Positions 45,833 through 58,143 of a stretch of DNA of 64,000 nt are shown here, one piece after another (position 1 is the stretch's first letter; each line of letters begins with the position of its first letter). The DNA lies in contig WNNJ02002572.1 in assembly GCA_012934845.2 (NCBI GenBank), positions 1 to 64,000 of the forward strand, written 5' to 3'. The stretch is from Pomphorhynchus laevis. Its lineage: Eukaryota; Acanthocephala; Palaeacanthocephala; Echinorhynchida; Pomphorhynchidae. The notes beneath the pieces are model-generated. The model worked only from the letters and a program-made list of their open reading frames with translations. It was not told where the DNA came from and did not search any database. The position numbers and the translations under genes were made by a program.

Positions 45833-46899
45833 ATGACAGAACAGTCTGCGAATAAGCGATGCGGACCTTGTAATGGTCAAACAGCTGTTTGTAAGGGCTG
45901 TGTATGCGTTCGAAATGGTAAGCAATGCATTAATTATTGTGCACACCGATGCTCAAATCGAGAACGATTGATTCCATCCAATAAATATAACGACAAACAT
46001 ACAGCAAAATTCTCAACACCATATTCGAACAACGATGAACTGGGAATGACAGTAAACGCCGTGGAGACTATCTCCATCGAAATTAAGTGTACTACGGATA
46101 ATTGCAACGTGTATTCAACGGTAATCCTTCCGAGAAGGCTTTCTAGAGATTTACTGGCCCAAGATTATCTCTGTGGATTTTGTGCAGCCAAAGCAATCAA
46201 CGAAACCCGAATCGAAATAACTAAACTTAAAAGCCACTTAATATCAAATGATTCAAATAGTTGCTGGGCAAAAAAGAGCGTATACATAGAATAGTAAATG
46301 AGTCTATCAACTCCTCCCTCATCCGTTGCATCAATAAGCAGGTATCTCATGATGTTTGTTCTTTTCAAAGCACACCAGAGGTAGATAAATCTTGTTCTAA
46401 ATTAGCAAACTCTCTTGATAGGGAAAGCGCTAGGGCCTCACATCTGATAGTTCGTAATTTATCCGTTTCTGAAAGCGAGCAACAAGTTATATTAAATCTT
46501 TTTGAGGAAATCGGTTGTCCTTTGGTCGGACAAAAACTAGACTTTCATCGACTCCCTGCACTTCATACTAACTCCCCTTCATGGGTTAAGGTAAAAACTA
46601 GCGTCAGCCATGTGGAATGATCTTTAAAATCTCCGTTTAAGCTTAAGAATTCATCTCTCTTTCATACGGTGTACTTGTGCCCTGATTTGTCGAAACTTGA
46701 ACAAAATGAACTTAAAAGACTACGGAAAGAATTATCCGAACGAAAAAAGTCAGACCCAAGTAAGCGATATTTTATTAGAGGACATAAGATATTGGTTTCA
46801 TCAAGTAGGGAAGCCCACGCAGTAAATGTGAGCTTAGCAGTACTCGGAGAAGTTTCGTCTACAAGCAACAACAATCTTTCTAACCCAGCCAATATATGA
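45833..46899 (+). pseudogene. L2-like ORF1, unit 2 copy
   Basis: Same structure and the same two breaks as 35038-36104. The second residue differs (MTEQS here, MPEQS in unit 1), from a single C/A change. Confidence 0.65.
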
Positions 46900-49840
46900 C
46901 AAACGATTGAAAATGATTTAAAGGTAAATCCTCCAGCAAAACTTCAAGTAAATCATCCGGGGTATCCTCTAATTGATTCTACTCTACTGCTCCCCAAAAC
47001 TTCCTGGAAAGTAGCCGTTTTAAATATCCGCTCTCTTAGTAACAAGGTTGATTCAGTATATGATCTTTTCTTCCATAAATCTTTGGATGTTTTGTGTTTA
47101 ACCGAATCTTGGCACGTTGATAAGAATGATTACTCTCGTAAACGCCTCCGCTCTTTAAATCTCTCTGTGGTCGATAAGGCTCTTCAACGACCTATTAGTT
47201 CAAATCGATCAATTAACCACGGTGGTCTTATAGCTTTCTCTCATCATTTGTTTCCATTGCAATCATTACGGTTGCCATTTGTTCCTCTCACTTTCGAACT
47301 ACATGGGTTCCGTGTAAAAGCCGGCTCGTTGTTTCTCAATATCTACTTACTCTATCGGCCTGGATCATGTCATCCGTCTGACTCTTTTTTCTGTGAACTG
47401 TCAAACTTACTTTCTTTCATCTTCCTCTCCGGTTTACCTTGCGTTGTACTAGGTGATATAAATGTTCGCTTAGACTGTCCTCGTGATTCCAATACCCTAA
47501 AGACGATTTCTACATTTAACGATCATGATTTTCAAATCATGTCTCCTCATTATTCTTCTGATACCCATATTCTTGGCGGTACCCTTAATATTGTTGCCCT
47601 ACCTACGCGTCTTGCCTTGTCTTCTTCATTGTGCATATCTGATCCTGCTCTATCCGACCACCTCCTTGTTACATGTTCTCTCCCTTTGTTAAAAATCAAT
47701 GTTCCTGCGAAAATTATCTCGTGTCGTTCTTGGAAATTCCTCGACTTTTCCCTTCTTCGCTCTCATATTAACCGCTCTCCGTTAATGTATCCTTCTTCTA
47801 TCTACCAATCCCCTAATTACTTATGTACCCTCTTTGACAATGTATTTTGCTCTCTATCCTCGATGAAATTCTTCCTCTTAAAACTTTTGTTCAATCACGG
47901 CAAAATCTTGCAACATGGTTCGACTCTAAGTGTGTGACTTCAAAACGCCTCCTGCGTTGTTCTTTCAGAACTTATCATCGTTATCTCATACTATCTTCAG
48001 AACTTGATTCATCCTTTTATCGTAACAAATTCTTTGCTCTACGTCGTTCGCATAGGCAACTTCTGCGTTCTAAGGCACATAGTTTTTGGCGAAGCAAACT
48101 GGCTTCCGCTAATGACTCTCGAACTAAATGGAAAACTCTTAATTCTCTACTTTCTCGTTCCTCTGTCAGCTCCACTCTTGATCCTTCTCAATTCTCCGAT
48201 TACCTAATTTCAAAAACTGTTTCTCTAATCGATTCGATCATCGTCCTTCCACAAATTTATTGTATCTCGTCTGTTCGTATCCCTGAGCTCTTTTATCTAC
48301 TTGCGGTATCTGATGAGGTATCTTGCCTTCTTATTTCTTTAACTTGTAAGTCCTCTCCTGCCGATCCCATCCCTACTCGAATTCTCAAATTGTTGTCAAC
48401 AGACTTAAACCTTTTCCATACCAGCCTCTTTAACTCGTCAATAGTGAATGGAATATTTCCTATTCTTTGGAAAACGTCCATTGTTCGTCCCCTACTAAAA
48501 AAGCCCTCTCTTGACCCCTCTCTTCCTTCATCTTATCGCCCAATATTAATTCTACCAACCCTTTCTAAAATTCTTGAACACCTTGTCTTAGATCAGATAA
48601 ACAAGTATCTCTCTTCATCGCAACACTACCCTTCTTTTCAATCTGCTTTCCGCTCCAATCATTCCACCGAACTAGCATGTCATTAAGTATTTTCTAATCT
48701 GCTCTCCGCTCGTGCCAAAGGACTGTGTAGTGTGTTAATATCGCTCCATTTTTCATCTGCATTCGCATTGTCGATCACAAAATCCTTCTTTTTCGTCTTC
48801 GCTATCACTATGGCTTCTATTCGTCCACCTTAGCTTGGTTCTCTTCATATCTCTCCGATCGATCATTTTCAGTCCATTCTAATTCAATGTGTTCTCTTCT
48901 ATCTTCTATCTCGTCTGGTGTACCTCAAGTTTCTGTACTTCGCCCTATTATATTTACGCTTCTTTTTTGATATTTATCTTGTATAACTAGTAAATTCTGA
49001 TTTAGGGTAATGCAGTACGCTGATAATATACCTCTTTATTCTCATTCGTCTCCTCATTCCCGAAGCCAACGTTTTGTATCCGCATCTAATTGTCTTCATT
49101 CTCGATCAAACATCTTATTTCTTCGCACATGTCCCTCAATCCTACCAAATCTAAAGTGTTATGGATTTTACCCTCTACTGTTTATGTATTTCCTTCTTCT
49201 CTGTATCCTCAGACCACAATTATTCCTGTTGCAGATAAACTAGTATTTCTAGGCGTTCACTTTGACAATAACCTGCATTTCGATCCCTTCATTCGTGATA
49301 AAACTAGGTCTACAAATATTCTTCTCCGTGATATTCGTCTCGTCAGAAATTCTCTAGATTTTAGTTCATGTAAATCTCTTATCTCCTCCCTTCTTTTCCC
49401 AAGTATTGATTACTGTCTTAGTCTTCTCTTCAAAGTCATCCCTTAAACCTCTTCAACGCCTCATTAACTCTGCGGTGCGCATCCTTTTTCGACTTCGTAA
49501 ATTCGATCATATATCTTCCTATTTATCAAAACTTGGATGGCTAAGTATTGAACATCGCGTTCGTTTTCGTCTGCTTTGCCTGACTTATCGCCTTCGTTAT
49601 TGTAATTCTCCTTCTTATCTTTATCTGCCAACTCTAAGTGAATCTCGATGTCTTTCTACTCACCTACGTTCCTGTGATTCTCTTCTGCTACACGTACCTA
49701 TTCACTCAACCAACTTCGGCCGTCGATCCCTACATATCGCTGCTCCTCTCCTTTGGAATTCCTTACCTAATCATCTGCGATCATCATCCTCACTCCGATT
49801 TTTCAAAAAGCAGATAAAATCGATGCTACTAAACGATTAA
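46900..49840 (+). pseudogene. L2-like ORF2: APE endonuclease plus RT to C-terminal domain, broken
   Basis: The endonuclease (46900-47850) is as in unit 1, with LTESWH, VVLGDINVRLD and SDHLLV. A 2-bp deletion near 47850 shifts the frame to the 47847-48686 segment (SSPADPIPTRILKLLSTD, SYRPILILPTLSKILEHLV, FQSAFRSNHST). The palm is worse: GVPQVSVLRPIIF stands for the G-PQGS block and QYADNIPLY for the YADD block, with the second Asp changed to Asn. From 49129 the C-terminal domain is well kept (FLGVHFDNNL, then WLSIEHRVRFRLL and FGRRSLHIAAPLLWNSLP), split by one frameshift near 49440. It ends LLND-stop at 49840. Confidence 0.75.
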
Positions 49841-49853
49841 CTTTTTTATATGT

Positions 49854-50020
49854 TTCGCTTTTGTGGGCTTGTAAGCACACAGTCTGTGTGCATTTGCCAC
49901 ATTGAAAAAACTTTCAACTTTCAAATTATGGTCGATATCACAATGTTTTTGAGCACCCCACCTTCGCTTTTGTGGGCTTGTAAGCACACAGTCTGCGTGC
50001 ATTTGCCACATTAAAAAACG
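49854..50020 (+). repeat. Duplicated 3' terminal repeat of the L2-like LINE
   Basis: 49854-49911 and 49963-50020 share TTCGCTTTTGTGGGCTTGTA, GCACACAGTCTG and TGCATTTGCCACATT, then an A-run. A 51-bp spacer separates them. Terminal repeats at the 3' end are usual in CR1/L2 LINEs as RT recognition tails. Two long copies suggest slippage or a second priming event. Confidence 0.65.
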
Positions 50021-52204
50021 TTCCTTTTTTAAACATGTCAATAACCCTTGATTTCCCTTATTTTAATCACTCAATTTTTAACCCCATATATGTTGTTATC
50101 CACAAATCAAACTCAAATTTAAAATACAGTAATAAAGCATCGCAACATTTATTAAGCATAATGAAACCGTTTGGCTTACCGTTTACTCTTAAAATTAGAA
50201 AATTTCACTGGCTCTCTCGTATTAATGTAAAAATCGTGTAATAGTGTCAATATTGTAAAAATTTACTGATCATGTTGCTTAAATAGCAAACTCTCTCCGA
50301 AAGAACGGTAAAGTTTTTAAACAACAACTTACGTATTTATGTTGAAATTTATTCAGAGCAATTACGTCACTTTTGGTTATGTACTCAAATTTGTCAGTTT
50401 TGTGTAGCAGAGAAACGCTAAAAACGAATGATTATTTTTATCAATAATAATAATCATCACAAACATCAGAGATATCTTGATATGTTCATTTGAGTAACAG
50501 TTCTTTATAAGGATATATCCACTGGAAATAACAAAATTTAATGTAATCAATCAATTTATTGCTCACTAATTAAAATAAATTAAGCACTCAATACAGTTTA
50601 TAAGGTAATGTAAACAAAATTATGCAAAACGTAAAATATAAATCAAAATATTATTAGAAATAAATTTAAACGATTAAATAAAAAGTTTTTATATGTGAAT
50701 AGTAAATAATTTATTTTGGGTGAAAATGAGGTATTACGCTAAATAACTAAGTTACACCAAAAAACATCAACAACATATATTTGCCCTGCAGCTATGCTGT
50801 ATCGAGGAATAGTGATCATCGAGGTTCTAAGTAAACTAATTTTAAATAATCATTATTCTACTCTCTTCTGGTAAATCGATAATAAGGACTAACGATTGAA
50901 CAATCGATTAATATTCATTGACAAATAATCTTTTTAAACTACAAAATATCAGAAAATAAATATATTTTATATTTAGATACTGATGACCTGCATTCTTTAC
51001 TCAATAAATCCATAATGCTTTTATCGTTAAAAGCACTTCCTTAGTAGTTAGGAAAATTAATAGGAAAAGAACAAAGGGTGGGAGAGAAGTACGTTAATGT
51101 ACTTGGTGGTATAACGAGGATAATTTTTACAATTTTTATTGCAAATTTAATCGTCTTTTCTTTTTCTCCAAAAATCAACAAAGCAAATTAACTCTATTAG
51201 TAAATTTTAGCTAACGTAATTGGTCTATTCAGACAATTTAAATCTGAATATTCATGGAAGTTAGTCAATCTCTTCTTGTTCTCTGTAGTCTATACAAGAT
51301 GCATTAATCGAAATGCCTTTTTAAGTAAGTCAATTATGATGCATTAAACTAAATTATCTGTCAAATCAGCAACTAGCATATTCGCAAACGTATTTCTCTA
51401 AGCCATTGATCTTACTAAAGTCAGATGTAATTTATCATTTAAGTAAATTATAATTGATCAATTGATATAGCTAATGGGTTTATTATAATTAACTGTGCGC
51501 TATTCTGCTATTATGTATAATTAAATTATCTGGTGATAACCTTTACATAATCATTGTTCGACCCTAGAACAATCATTCACATAGTTAATTAGATCAATAG
51601 AGAAATTTAACAAACTTCAGCTGCAATGTTGGGTCGATGAATAGGGTCCGAAACCAGATAAAGTAGCAGTTTATTCTGATGATATATATTTCTTATACGA
51701 ATGCATCGTATATTAAGTAATATAATATTTTATATTAATATAATATAATATTAAGTCGGCGGATAGCAGCAGTGACCGGAGAGCGGTGGTCCACGGATTT
51801 CCTGCTGCAGAGGCTGAGCGTTGCCATCCAACGCGGTACCGCTAGTTGCGTTCCGGGCACGGTTGAGGGGACGAGCGATATACAAGACTTTGACACAATT
51901 TATTATTTGTAATTTTTTTGAAAAGTTGTATAATGGACAAAAATAAAATAAAATTTATATTAATATTAATATTTTATACAATATTAATATAATATTTATA
52001 TTTTATATTATTATTTCAGCTGTGTGATCGTCTGATTTCATCTAATGTTTTTAAAAACATTTTTTACATCATCTATCTATGACTGTGGCGCAACCCTTTC
52101 GTCATATTTCGATTGTTTTTGTTGCTTATGACATATGAATTTGGATGTACCTGCGCCAATTGAATAAGACATAGAGATTTTAAATAGTTGATAATGGTAC
52201 CTTA
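50021..52204. other. AT-rich spacer with PLE 3'-domain relics and a GC-rich island
   Basis: No gene. About 51590-51715 keeps the order GCTGCAATGTTGGGT, GGGTCCGAAACC, GTAGCAGTT and CTGATGA, like the PLE 3' domain. About 50755-50815 has a weaker match (TGCAGCTATGCTG). A GC-rich island at about 51755-51890, lying between two TAATAT-rich blocks, contains no recognisable tRNA-type promoter boxes and its origin is unknown. Confidence 0.5.
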
Positions 52205-52393
52205 TTTATAAAGAAGTATTGGAGATGGATCAAAGAAAAGAGTAAATTTTTATAATATGTCGCTTACCTCTGTTAGCATCTTCAGAAAATTACTTTATCA
52301 AATTAGACAAGTTTTTAAAGATGCCAACAGAAGTTAGCGAAATATCAAAAATAATATCTTCTTCTCCTTGATCCAACTCCAATAATTCTTTAC
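52205..52393. repeat. MITE-like inverted repeat, copy e
   Basis: Left end TATTGGAGATGGATCAAAG, right end TTGATCCAACTCCAATAATT, with inner arms around GTTAGCATCTTCAG and AAGATGCCAACAGAAGTTAG. The best symmetrical copy in the window. The left flank AATAGTTGATAATGGTACC matches copies c and f. Confidence 0.75.
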
Positions 52394-52589
52394 AGATCTA
52401 GATTATTAAAAATCAAGTTTAATAGGTACAACTATGTACCTTCCAATCTATTACATTATTGTCCAAACTCGCATTGACATCTACTGTAGTTGGAGAAACT
52501 TTAAAAGTCACAAAATCGTGTGTTGCTTGAAATAAATGCTCAAGTATATAAATATTTTAAATAGTTAATGCTGATCCATTATTGATAAA

Positions 52590-52791
52590 TAATTATTGAA
52601 GCTGGATCAAAGGAAAGAAAAAACAGAAATAATTTTCTGAATATGCTAACAGAAGTTAGCGAAATATCAAAAATAATTTCTTCTTTCCATAAAAGAAGAA
52701 ACAGAAGTATTTGCCTGAAGACGCTAACAAAAGTTAGCGAAATATCAAAAATAGTTTCTTCTTTCCTTTGATCCAGCTCCAATAATTATTT
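52590..52791. repeat. MITE-like inverted repeat, copy f, rearranged
   Basis: Ends TTATTGAAGCTGGATCAAAGG and CCTTTGATCCAGCTCCAATAA are complementary. Inside, however, the right arm is present twice in tandem (GAAGTTAGCGAAATATCAAA at about 52652 and a variant at about 52731) and the left inner arm is missing. One arm has been copied over the other. Confidence 0.72.
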
Positions 52792-53109
52792 AACATATTT
52801 TATATTCTAACAGGCTGTTTATCTACAAAGGTATATTTTCTTAAATCATTATATAATCATTATATACTTTGACTACCCCTGAATGGTACCAAAAATTACT
52901 TCCATTTTCGTGGATTAATGCCACCAAAACTATTATTAATGATTGATTACAATCATTCAGTAATTTCTGTCATTTAATTACTAAATAAATAAATAAAGGT
53001 TTCATTACTAAATAAACAAGATAAATCAATTCTACAGAATAAATAGGTCAGTAGAATGAAATTATCAGTTTCTTGAATTTTCGTAGAAGTCTTCCTTTAA
53101 TCCGGACTC

Positions 53110-56100
53110 AAATCCATGGAGATCTGAGCACCCCCAACCAATCCAAAACGCCGCTTTCGGATTGAACCACCCGGGGTCTTTCACACACCCCCCCCCGAAG
53201 AATCCAATCAATGCGGACGATGCTGGGTAAAAGGGAAACGAGGAGTTTCAGAAACCTTAATCTTCGCTCTAAAGGGACGTCCTCTTGAAAAGAAGACTAA
53301 TCCCGAGATGGTCAAGATGCCCAAAAGGCGCACCTGGGTTTTCCCATTCAACGACAGATGCTAAGCTCGTTTCAGAACCGATCGAATTCTCTTCAGGATA
53401 CGTTTAAGTCTATCCAGGTCAGCTTTCGCCAACCAGTTAACCGAAACGGTGAACCCTAGGTATTTTACTAGACTTTTGAAGGTAGGAAGTGGTTCAGAGG
53501 CCAATATGGAGAAGAGCGCAGAGAGTGTTAGTCTCTTAAGTTTTTGCTTCGTCGCAGGACAGCAAGGAAGACAACCACCTGACATTTGGCGGAGTTGAGA
53601 ATAAGATTAGACCTGGGCAACTGGTATTTTATCTTAAAAAGAAGCAGTTGATGTCAAAGATACGTCTTTACACCTGCGCCCACGGAACAGGACTGTGGTG
53701 TCATCAGCGTACAGCGTACACCACTAGACCTTGTTCACGTTTAAATATTTTGAATAGATTAATGGAGGCAGCAAAATATAAGATAGGAGAGATGGGTACC
53801 TTGAAGCACACCCGTAATAGGGTAGAACTTACGCGCACCAGGGTGATCGTAATAAAATCGCTTGGTATACAGCAGTATCTCCATTCTGTTAACAATTCTC
53901 GCAGGCAAACCAATGGACCTGAGAGAAGAGATAACAAAGGGAATGGAGATGCAGTCAAATGTAGCGGAAAAATCAAGGAAAACAGTTACAGCAAGGTGAT
54001 GACTACTCTCCTGACAAAACCAATGCACTTCACCAACTGCTGAATGGACCGACCGACCTTTGACGAACCCATGGAAACCAGATGGGAATAAATTTCGCCT
54101 ACTTAGATGATCACGGATTCTACTCGCTGGGTAAACGAAAGACGAGAAGCTTAAGAAACCTTATCTTCGCTCTGGGGGACGTCCTCTTAAGAAGAAGACT
54201 AATCCCCGGATAGCCCAGGTACCCTAAAGGCGCACCTCGGTTTTCCCATTCAACGACAGATGCTAAGCTCGTTTCAGAGCCCATCTAGCTCTCTTCAGGA
54301 TACGTTTAAGTATATCCAGGTCAGCTTTCGCCGACCAGTTAACCGAAACAGTGAACCCCAGGTATTTTACTCGACTTTTGAAGGTAGGGAGTGGTTCAGA
54401 GGCAAATATGGAGAAGAGTGCAGAGAGTGTTAGTCTCTTAAGTTTTTACTTCGTCGCAGGAGAGCCATTGAAGACAGCCCGATTTGGCGGAGTTTAGAAT
54501 AAGATTAGACCTGGGCAACTGATATTTTTATCTTAAAATAAGCGGTTCATGTCAAAGATACGTCCTTACACATGCGTCCACAGAACAGAGCTGTTGTGTC
54601 ATCAGCGTACACTACTAGACCTTGATCACGTTTAAATATTTTGAATTGATTAATGGAGGCAGCAAAATATAAGATAGGAGAGAGGGGAACCTTGATGCAC
54701 ACCCGTAATAGGGTAGAACTGACGCGCATCAGGGTCGTCATCAAAATAAAATCGCACAGTGTACACAGTGTCTCCGTTCTGTTAACAATTCTCGCCGTCA
54801 ACCCAAGGGACCTGAGAGAAGAGATAACAAAGAGAATGGAGATGCAGTCAAATGCAGCGGAAAAATCAAAGAAAACAGTTACAGCAAGGTGATGACTACT
54901 CTCCTGACAAAACCAATGCACTTCACCAACTGCTGAATGGACCGTGCAACCTTTGACGAACCTATGGAAACCAGATAGGATTAAATTTCGCCTACTTAGA
55001 TGATTACGGATTCTAATCGCAAGCGCTTTTTCGTAAATCGAGACGAGGGAATTTTAAATCGAAATGGGCCGCAGGTCTTTTGGTTAAGATACCGGATACT
55101 TTTTGGGTAAAAAATTCCTTTTACTAACATTAATGCCGGTTACATCAAATGGGGTGGCTAATAGCATTGTGACGGCCACCTTCCTTCTTTTATCGACTGT
55201 CAAAAGCTGACAGACCCGAGAAGAAAGTGGAGCGACGGATTTGAAGGTGCTCGGAAGAGGCCCATAGGAGTTAAGAATATCTGTGACAGATAAATCCCTA
55301 CTCCTGAAGTCTCCCCAAGGCGGGATTGGTTGCGGAGATTGCGTGGCTCCATAATATATGTAGCGCAAGTGATTCCTCCAAAACTTTATCAAGGCCTTTA
55401 CTGCCGATCTAACCCATAAACCAAACCTTGAATATCTTCCAAAAGGAAGACTGAGAAGGGTTAAGACGAGCGATACTCGTCCTATCCCTATTCAGCTGGA
55501 ACCAGTATCTGGTGCGCCTTTGTTTATTTGAGAGGCCGTCTATCTGCAGAAGAGAGATTAGGGAGGTTCAGTAGTTTAGCTAGGACCTTGAGTTTTGTCG
55601 AAGTGGGACTGAAAATGCGACCTTTATAGGTTGTCGAAAGCAATGCGGTAGCTTGCGAAGAGAGATATAAATTAAATTCGGTCAAATTCTCATTATCAAT
55701 TCGGGGGAAGCGTTAAATAGCTGCCTGGAAGAAAGCCACTCTGATCAGGTCAAAGTGGAATCTTCTACAAAGCAGCGTATCCTCTTCTATCGGCCAACCA
55801 ATTAGATCATGAGATGTCGTTAGATGTTGTTGCGACTGCTCCGTGCAGAAGGGTTTTAACAACCACCTCTCATGCAGCAGTAATAAGTCGAATAGTGAAT
55901 TCGTTGATGTGCAATAAAAGGTGGCTGACGGTGGTTTGTGAATAAAATAACCGTTCCTGGCTCTGCGGAGTGCTGTATTGATCCAACGAATAGTTCTGTC
56001 GTTAAAGTCAACTAGTAACATGTCATATGCCGACGTCTATAATCCCATCCAGGAGGTCACTGTTCTTGTGAATCTCCCCTGGACGAATGTAGACATTGGC

Positions 56101-56405
56101 TAGACTGAGGCGTTTTTCATTCTTAACAAGTGAAACTACTAGACAAGACAGGGCTGGACAAGAGTAATTTAGCAAGAGGGAAGACATTAAGAAGCACTTA
56201 ACTAAGGTCAAGAGTCCTTGAGAAGAAGAGGAGTGAGGTGGGGTTATATACGGAGTATAGTGGGAATATATGTGCTTAGGGGTAAATCGAGTAATGTCCT
56301 GGGGGAGACGGATAGACCACGTCTCCTGAAGAACTAACACATCTGCGTCTCTACCAGATAAAAGTCTAAGGGCAGAAGCACCTTCCGAATTCTACTGAAG
56401 AATAT
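53110..56405 (-). pseudogene. LINE-A ORF2 relic with a 0.9-kb partial tandem duplication
   Basis: On the minus strand the endonuclease opens near 56405 (LNILQ-stop-NS, VLVLQETWS), then ANVYIRPGEIHKNS, VDFNDRT and TSHDLIGW, with several frame breaks. The RT finger part lies near 55392-55084 and motif A (DFSAAFDCIS) near 54880. The palm-to-C-terminus segment occurs twice, at about 55020-54126 and again at about 54125-53225, about 895 bp apart. The second version has DFSATFDCIS and the C-terminal YLGFTVSVNW. The two are diverged from each other, so the duplication is old or came from another copy. Confidence 0.72.
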
Positions 56406-56429
56406 TCAGTGAAAAAGGCTTGGGTTTAC

Positions 56430-57656
56430 TCGCCATTGTGGAAGATCAGTTGGACGGGAGCCACCAGCCTAGACAGAACAGGTGCCGGGCGGATTACCCC
56501 CTAGCCACTAGCCCCATCGGGGCCGGAGCATCCTGGGCAATATCTTCATTTCCCCGGGAGTTGTTCTTATTTAGGGGTGTACCTACCTTTAAGGGTTGGA
56601 CTTTCGGCACAGATGCTCGTCTTTTCTTAGATTGGTTCAAAATCGTAGCAGCCGGCATTGGAGACGTGCACATAACGGCCGAGACGAAATTTGTCAGCAA
56701 ATTCTGCATAGACGCGATTGCTTCAGAATTTTTAGCATTTATGACCTTAAAAATTTTAGCATCAGACATTCTGGAATCTTCGTTATTCGTCTTGAGGGCG
56801 ACAAAAAAAGATTTAAGTCGTGACCCAACGAAACGTTTTTGTAGGATTTAAAAGGAGCACAGCGCTTAGACCACGCTGAGTGCAAGCCATGACAGTTAGA
56901 GCACACTACAGGCGCAGTGCATTCATTTCCTTCAGACAAACTCGGACAAGACTTTTTTCCGCAGACCCCACAGTTGGTGGTTGAGCAGCATGAAGATTTC
57001 CAGTGCCCCCACTTGTGGCAAGCGGAGCGGTGCGGGAATGTCAGATCATCATATTCCACCAGAAGGAAGACTAGATTATATCCCAGAAACGGGTTGGCAC
57101 TACTCATCGAAAGAATTTCAGCTCGGTTGAGCTCCGCAGAGCAGAACGCGATGGGGAGATCTTTTCCTTCCTTCTCCTTTAATTGTCGAAGATTAGTTAA
57201 TTTGAACTTTTTTTTGAAGTGAATTCAGGTCTTCAGGCTCCAATTGCAATGGGAAGTTAGAAATCTTGAGTGTAGCCATTATTGGCTTGATTAAAATAGT
57301 TGCAATTTTAGAGAATTTTTCTTGGAAAAACTTACTGTATTCTTGTAATAGTTCCGGTGATGAAAAAGAGATTCTAATCGAGTTATCGAACAATTTGACA
57401 TTGCTAAAAATAATTCTTTCTGAGTATTTTAGAGCAAAATCTCTAGAAACGTTCGAAACAGTAAGTATTTTTTCAACGGTTTCGTCGCTGTTATAACGGC
57501 CAAATTTGCCATTTTCTTGGCAGTAGTAAGAACCTCCTCAACAGTAATAGAAGAACAAACAGTACTAACCTTGTCGTTGTTCACTTGGTTCAGAAAAATA
57601 CCTTTATTCGTAGAAATATCGTTGAAATTAGACGAAATCTGATCCAGTTTTTCCAT
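56430..57656 (-). pseudogene. LINE-A ORF1 relic, minus strand
   Basis: The ATG near 57656 starts MEKLDQISSNFNDI, followed by frame breaks. 57393-57193 holds ATLKISNFPLQLEPEDLNSL, as in the LINE-A ORF1 central part. 57107-56739 holds the knuckle region: ACHKWGHWKSSC (first Cys lost), CGVCGKKSC-type, and CSNCHGLHSAWSKRC. The C-terminal low-complexity end lies near 56600-56494. Confidence 0.7.
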
Positions 57657-58015
57657 ATTTTTACTTTAAAAATGCTTTTGCTTGCTTTTGATGCTCCGAC
57701 AGTTGTTTCGACTATCAGTCCACGGATCGAATTTTTTCACTTAATTACTGCTTACATAAGTAATTAAATCCATAACATTGGCAAAGCTTAGATATTTGTA
57801 GGTGTCCTTTGTTTTTCAGCCTGCATAAAATGGAAGGTAATATCTACGTCTTTTAGAGTTTAAGTTATCGATCCAACCATAAAGTAAGTTTGATAATACA
57901 ACTCATAAGTTGTATTTAAAACTGTATAGTTGCAAACGAGATGAAAATTATTATGAAAATTATGGAAATAATGAAGATAGATAAAACAGCCTGTTTGAAT
58001 ATAAAATATTTTTAA

Positions 58016-58143
58016 CAATTATTGGATCTGGATCAAAGAAAGGGGGAAAATTACTTCTGTAATTTTCTGAAGATGCTAACAGAAGTTAGCAAAATATCAA
58101 AAATAATTTCTTCTTTTCTTTGATCCAGCTCTAATAATTATTT
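58016..58143. repeat. MITE-like inverted repeat, copy g, short
   Basis: Left end TTATTGGATCTGGATCAAAG and right end CTTTGATCCAGCTCTAATAA, with the right inner arm (GATGCTAACAGAAGTTAGC) complete and most of the left inner arm deleted. Confidence 0.72.

Larger units (their letters stand above)
37772..48564. repeat. 10.8-kb tandem duplication, unit 2
   Basis: Second unit. Its end is continuous with the rest of the L2-like LINE (48565-50020), so this unit keeps the ancestral right-hand context, as unit 1 keeps the ancestral left-hand context. Contents match unit 1: LINE-A relic (38040-39770), MITE (40514-40728), L2 fragment (42957-43610), LINE-A fragment (44842-45577) and L2-like LINE. Confidence 0.92.
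45578..50020 (+). mobile_element. L2/CR1-like LINE, copy 2, full-length but decayed
   Basis: Complete layout: leader, ORF1 (45833-46899), ORF2 (46900-49840) and a 3' end with two copies of a 58-bp terminal repeat. It sits downstream of a LINE-A fragment in the same orientation, and no clear target duplication was found. Several frameshifts, stops and a mutated YADD make it inactive. Confidence 0.78.
52983..57740 (-). mobile_element. LINE-A, near full-length minus-strand copy with internal duplication
   Basis: Bracketed by TTAATTACT at 52974-52982 and 57741-57749, a 9-bp candidate target duplication. On the minus strand it runs from a short leader through ORF1 and ORF2 to a TTTA-type tail (52983-53000). 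An extra copy of the RT palm-to-C-terminus part lies within ORF2. Many lesions: an old copy, more diverged than the one at 7963. Confidence 0.78.

Noticed and set aside
56420-56851. 143-codon plus-strand ORF
   Set aside because: Antisense to the LINE-A ORF1 relic, whose minus strand carries the expected gag-like sequence.
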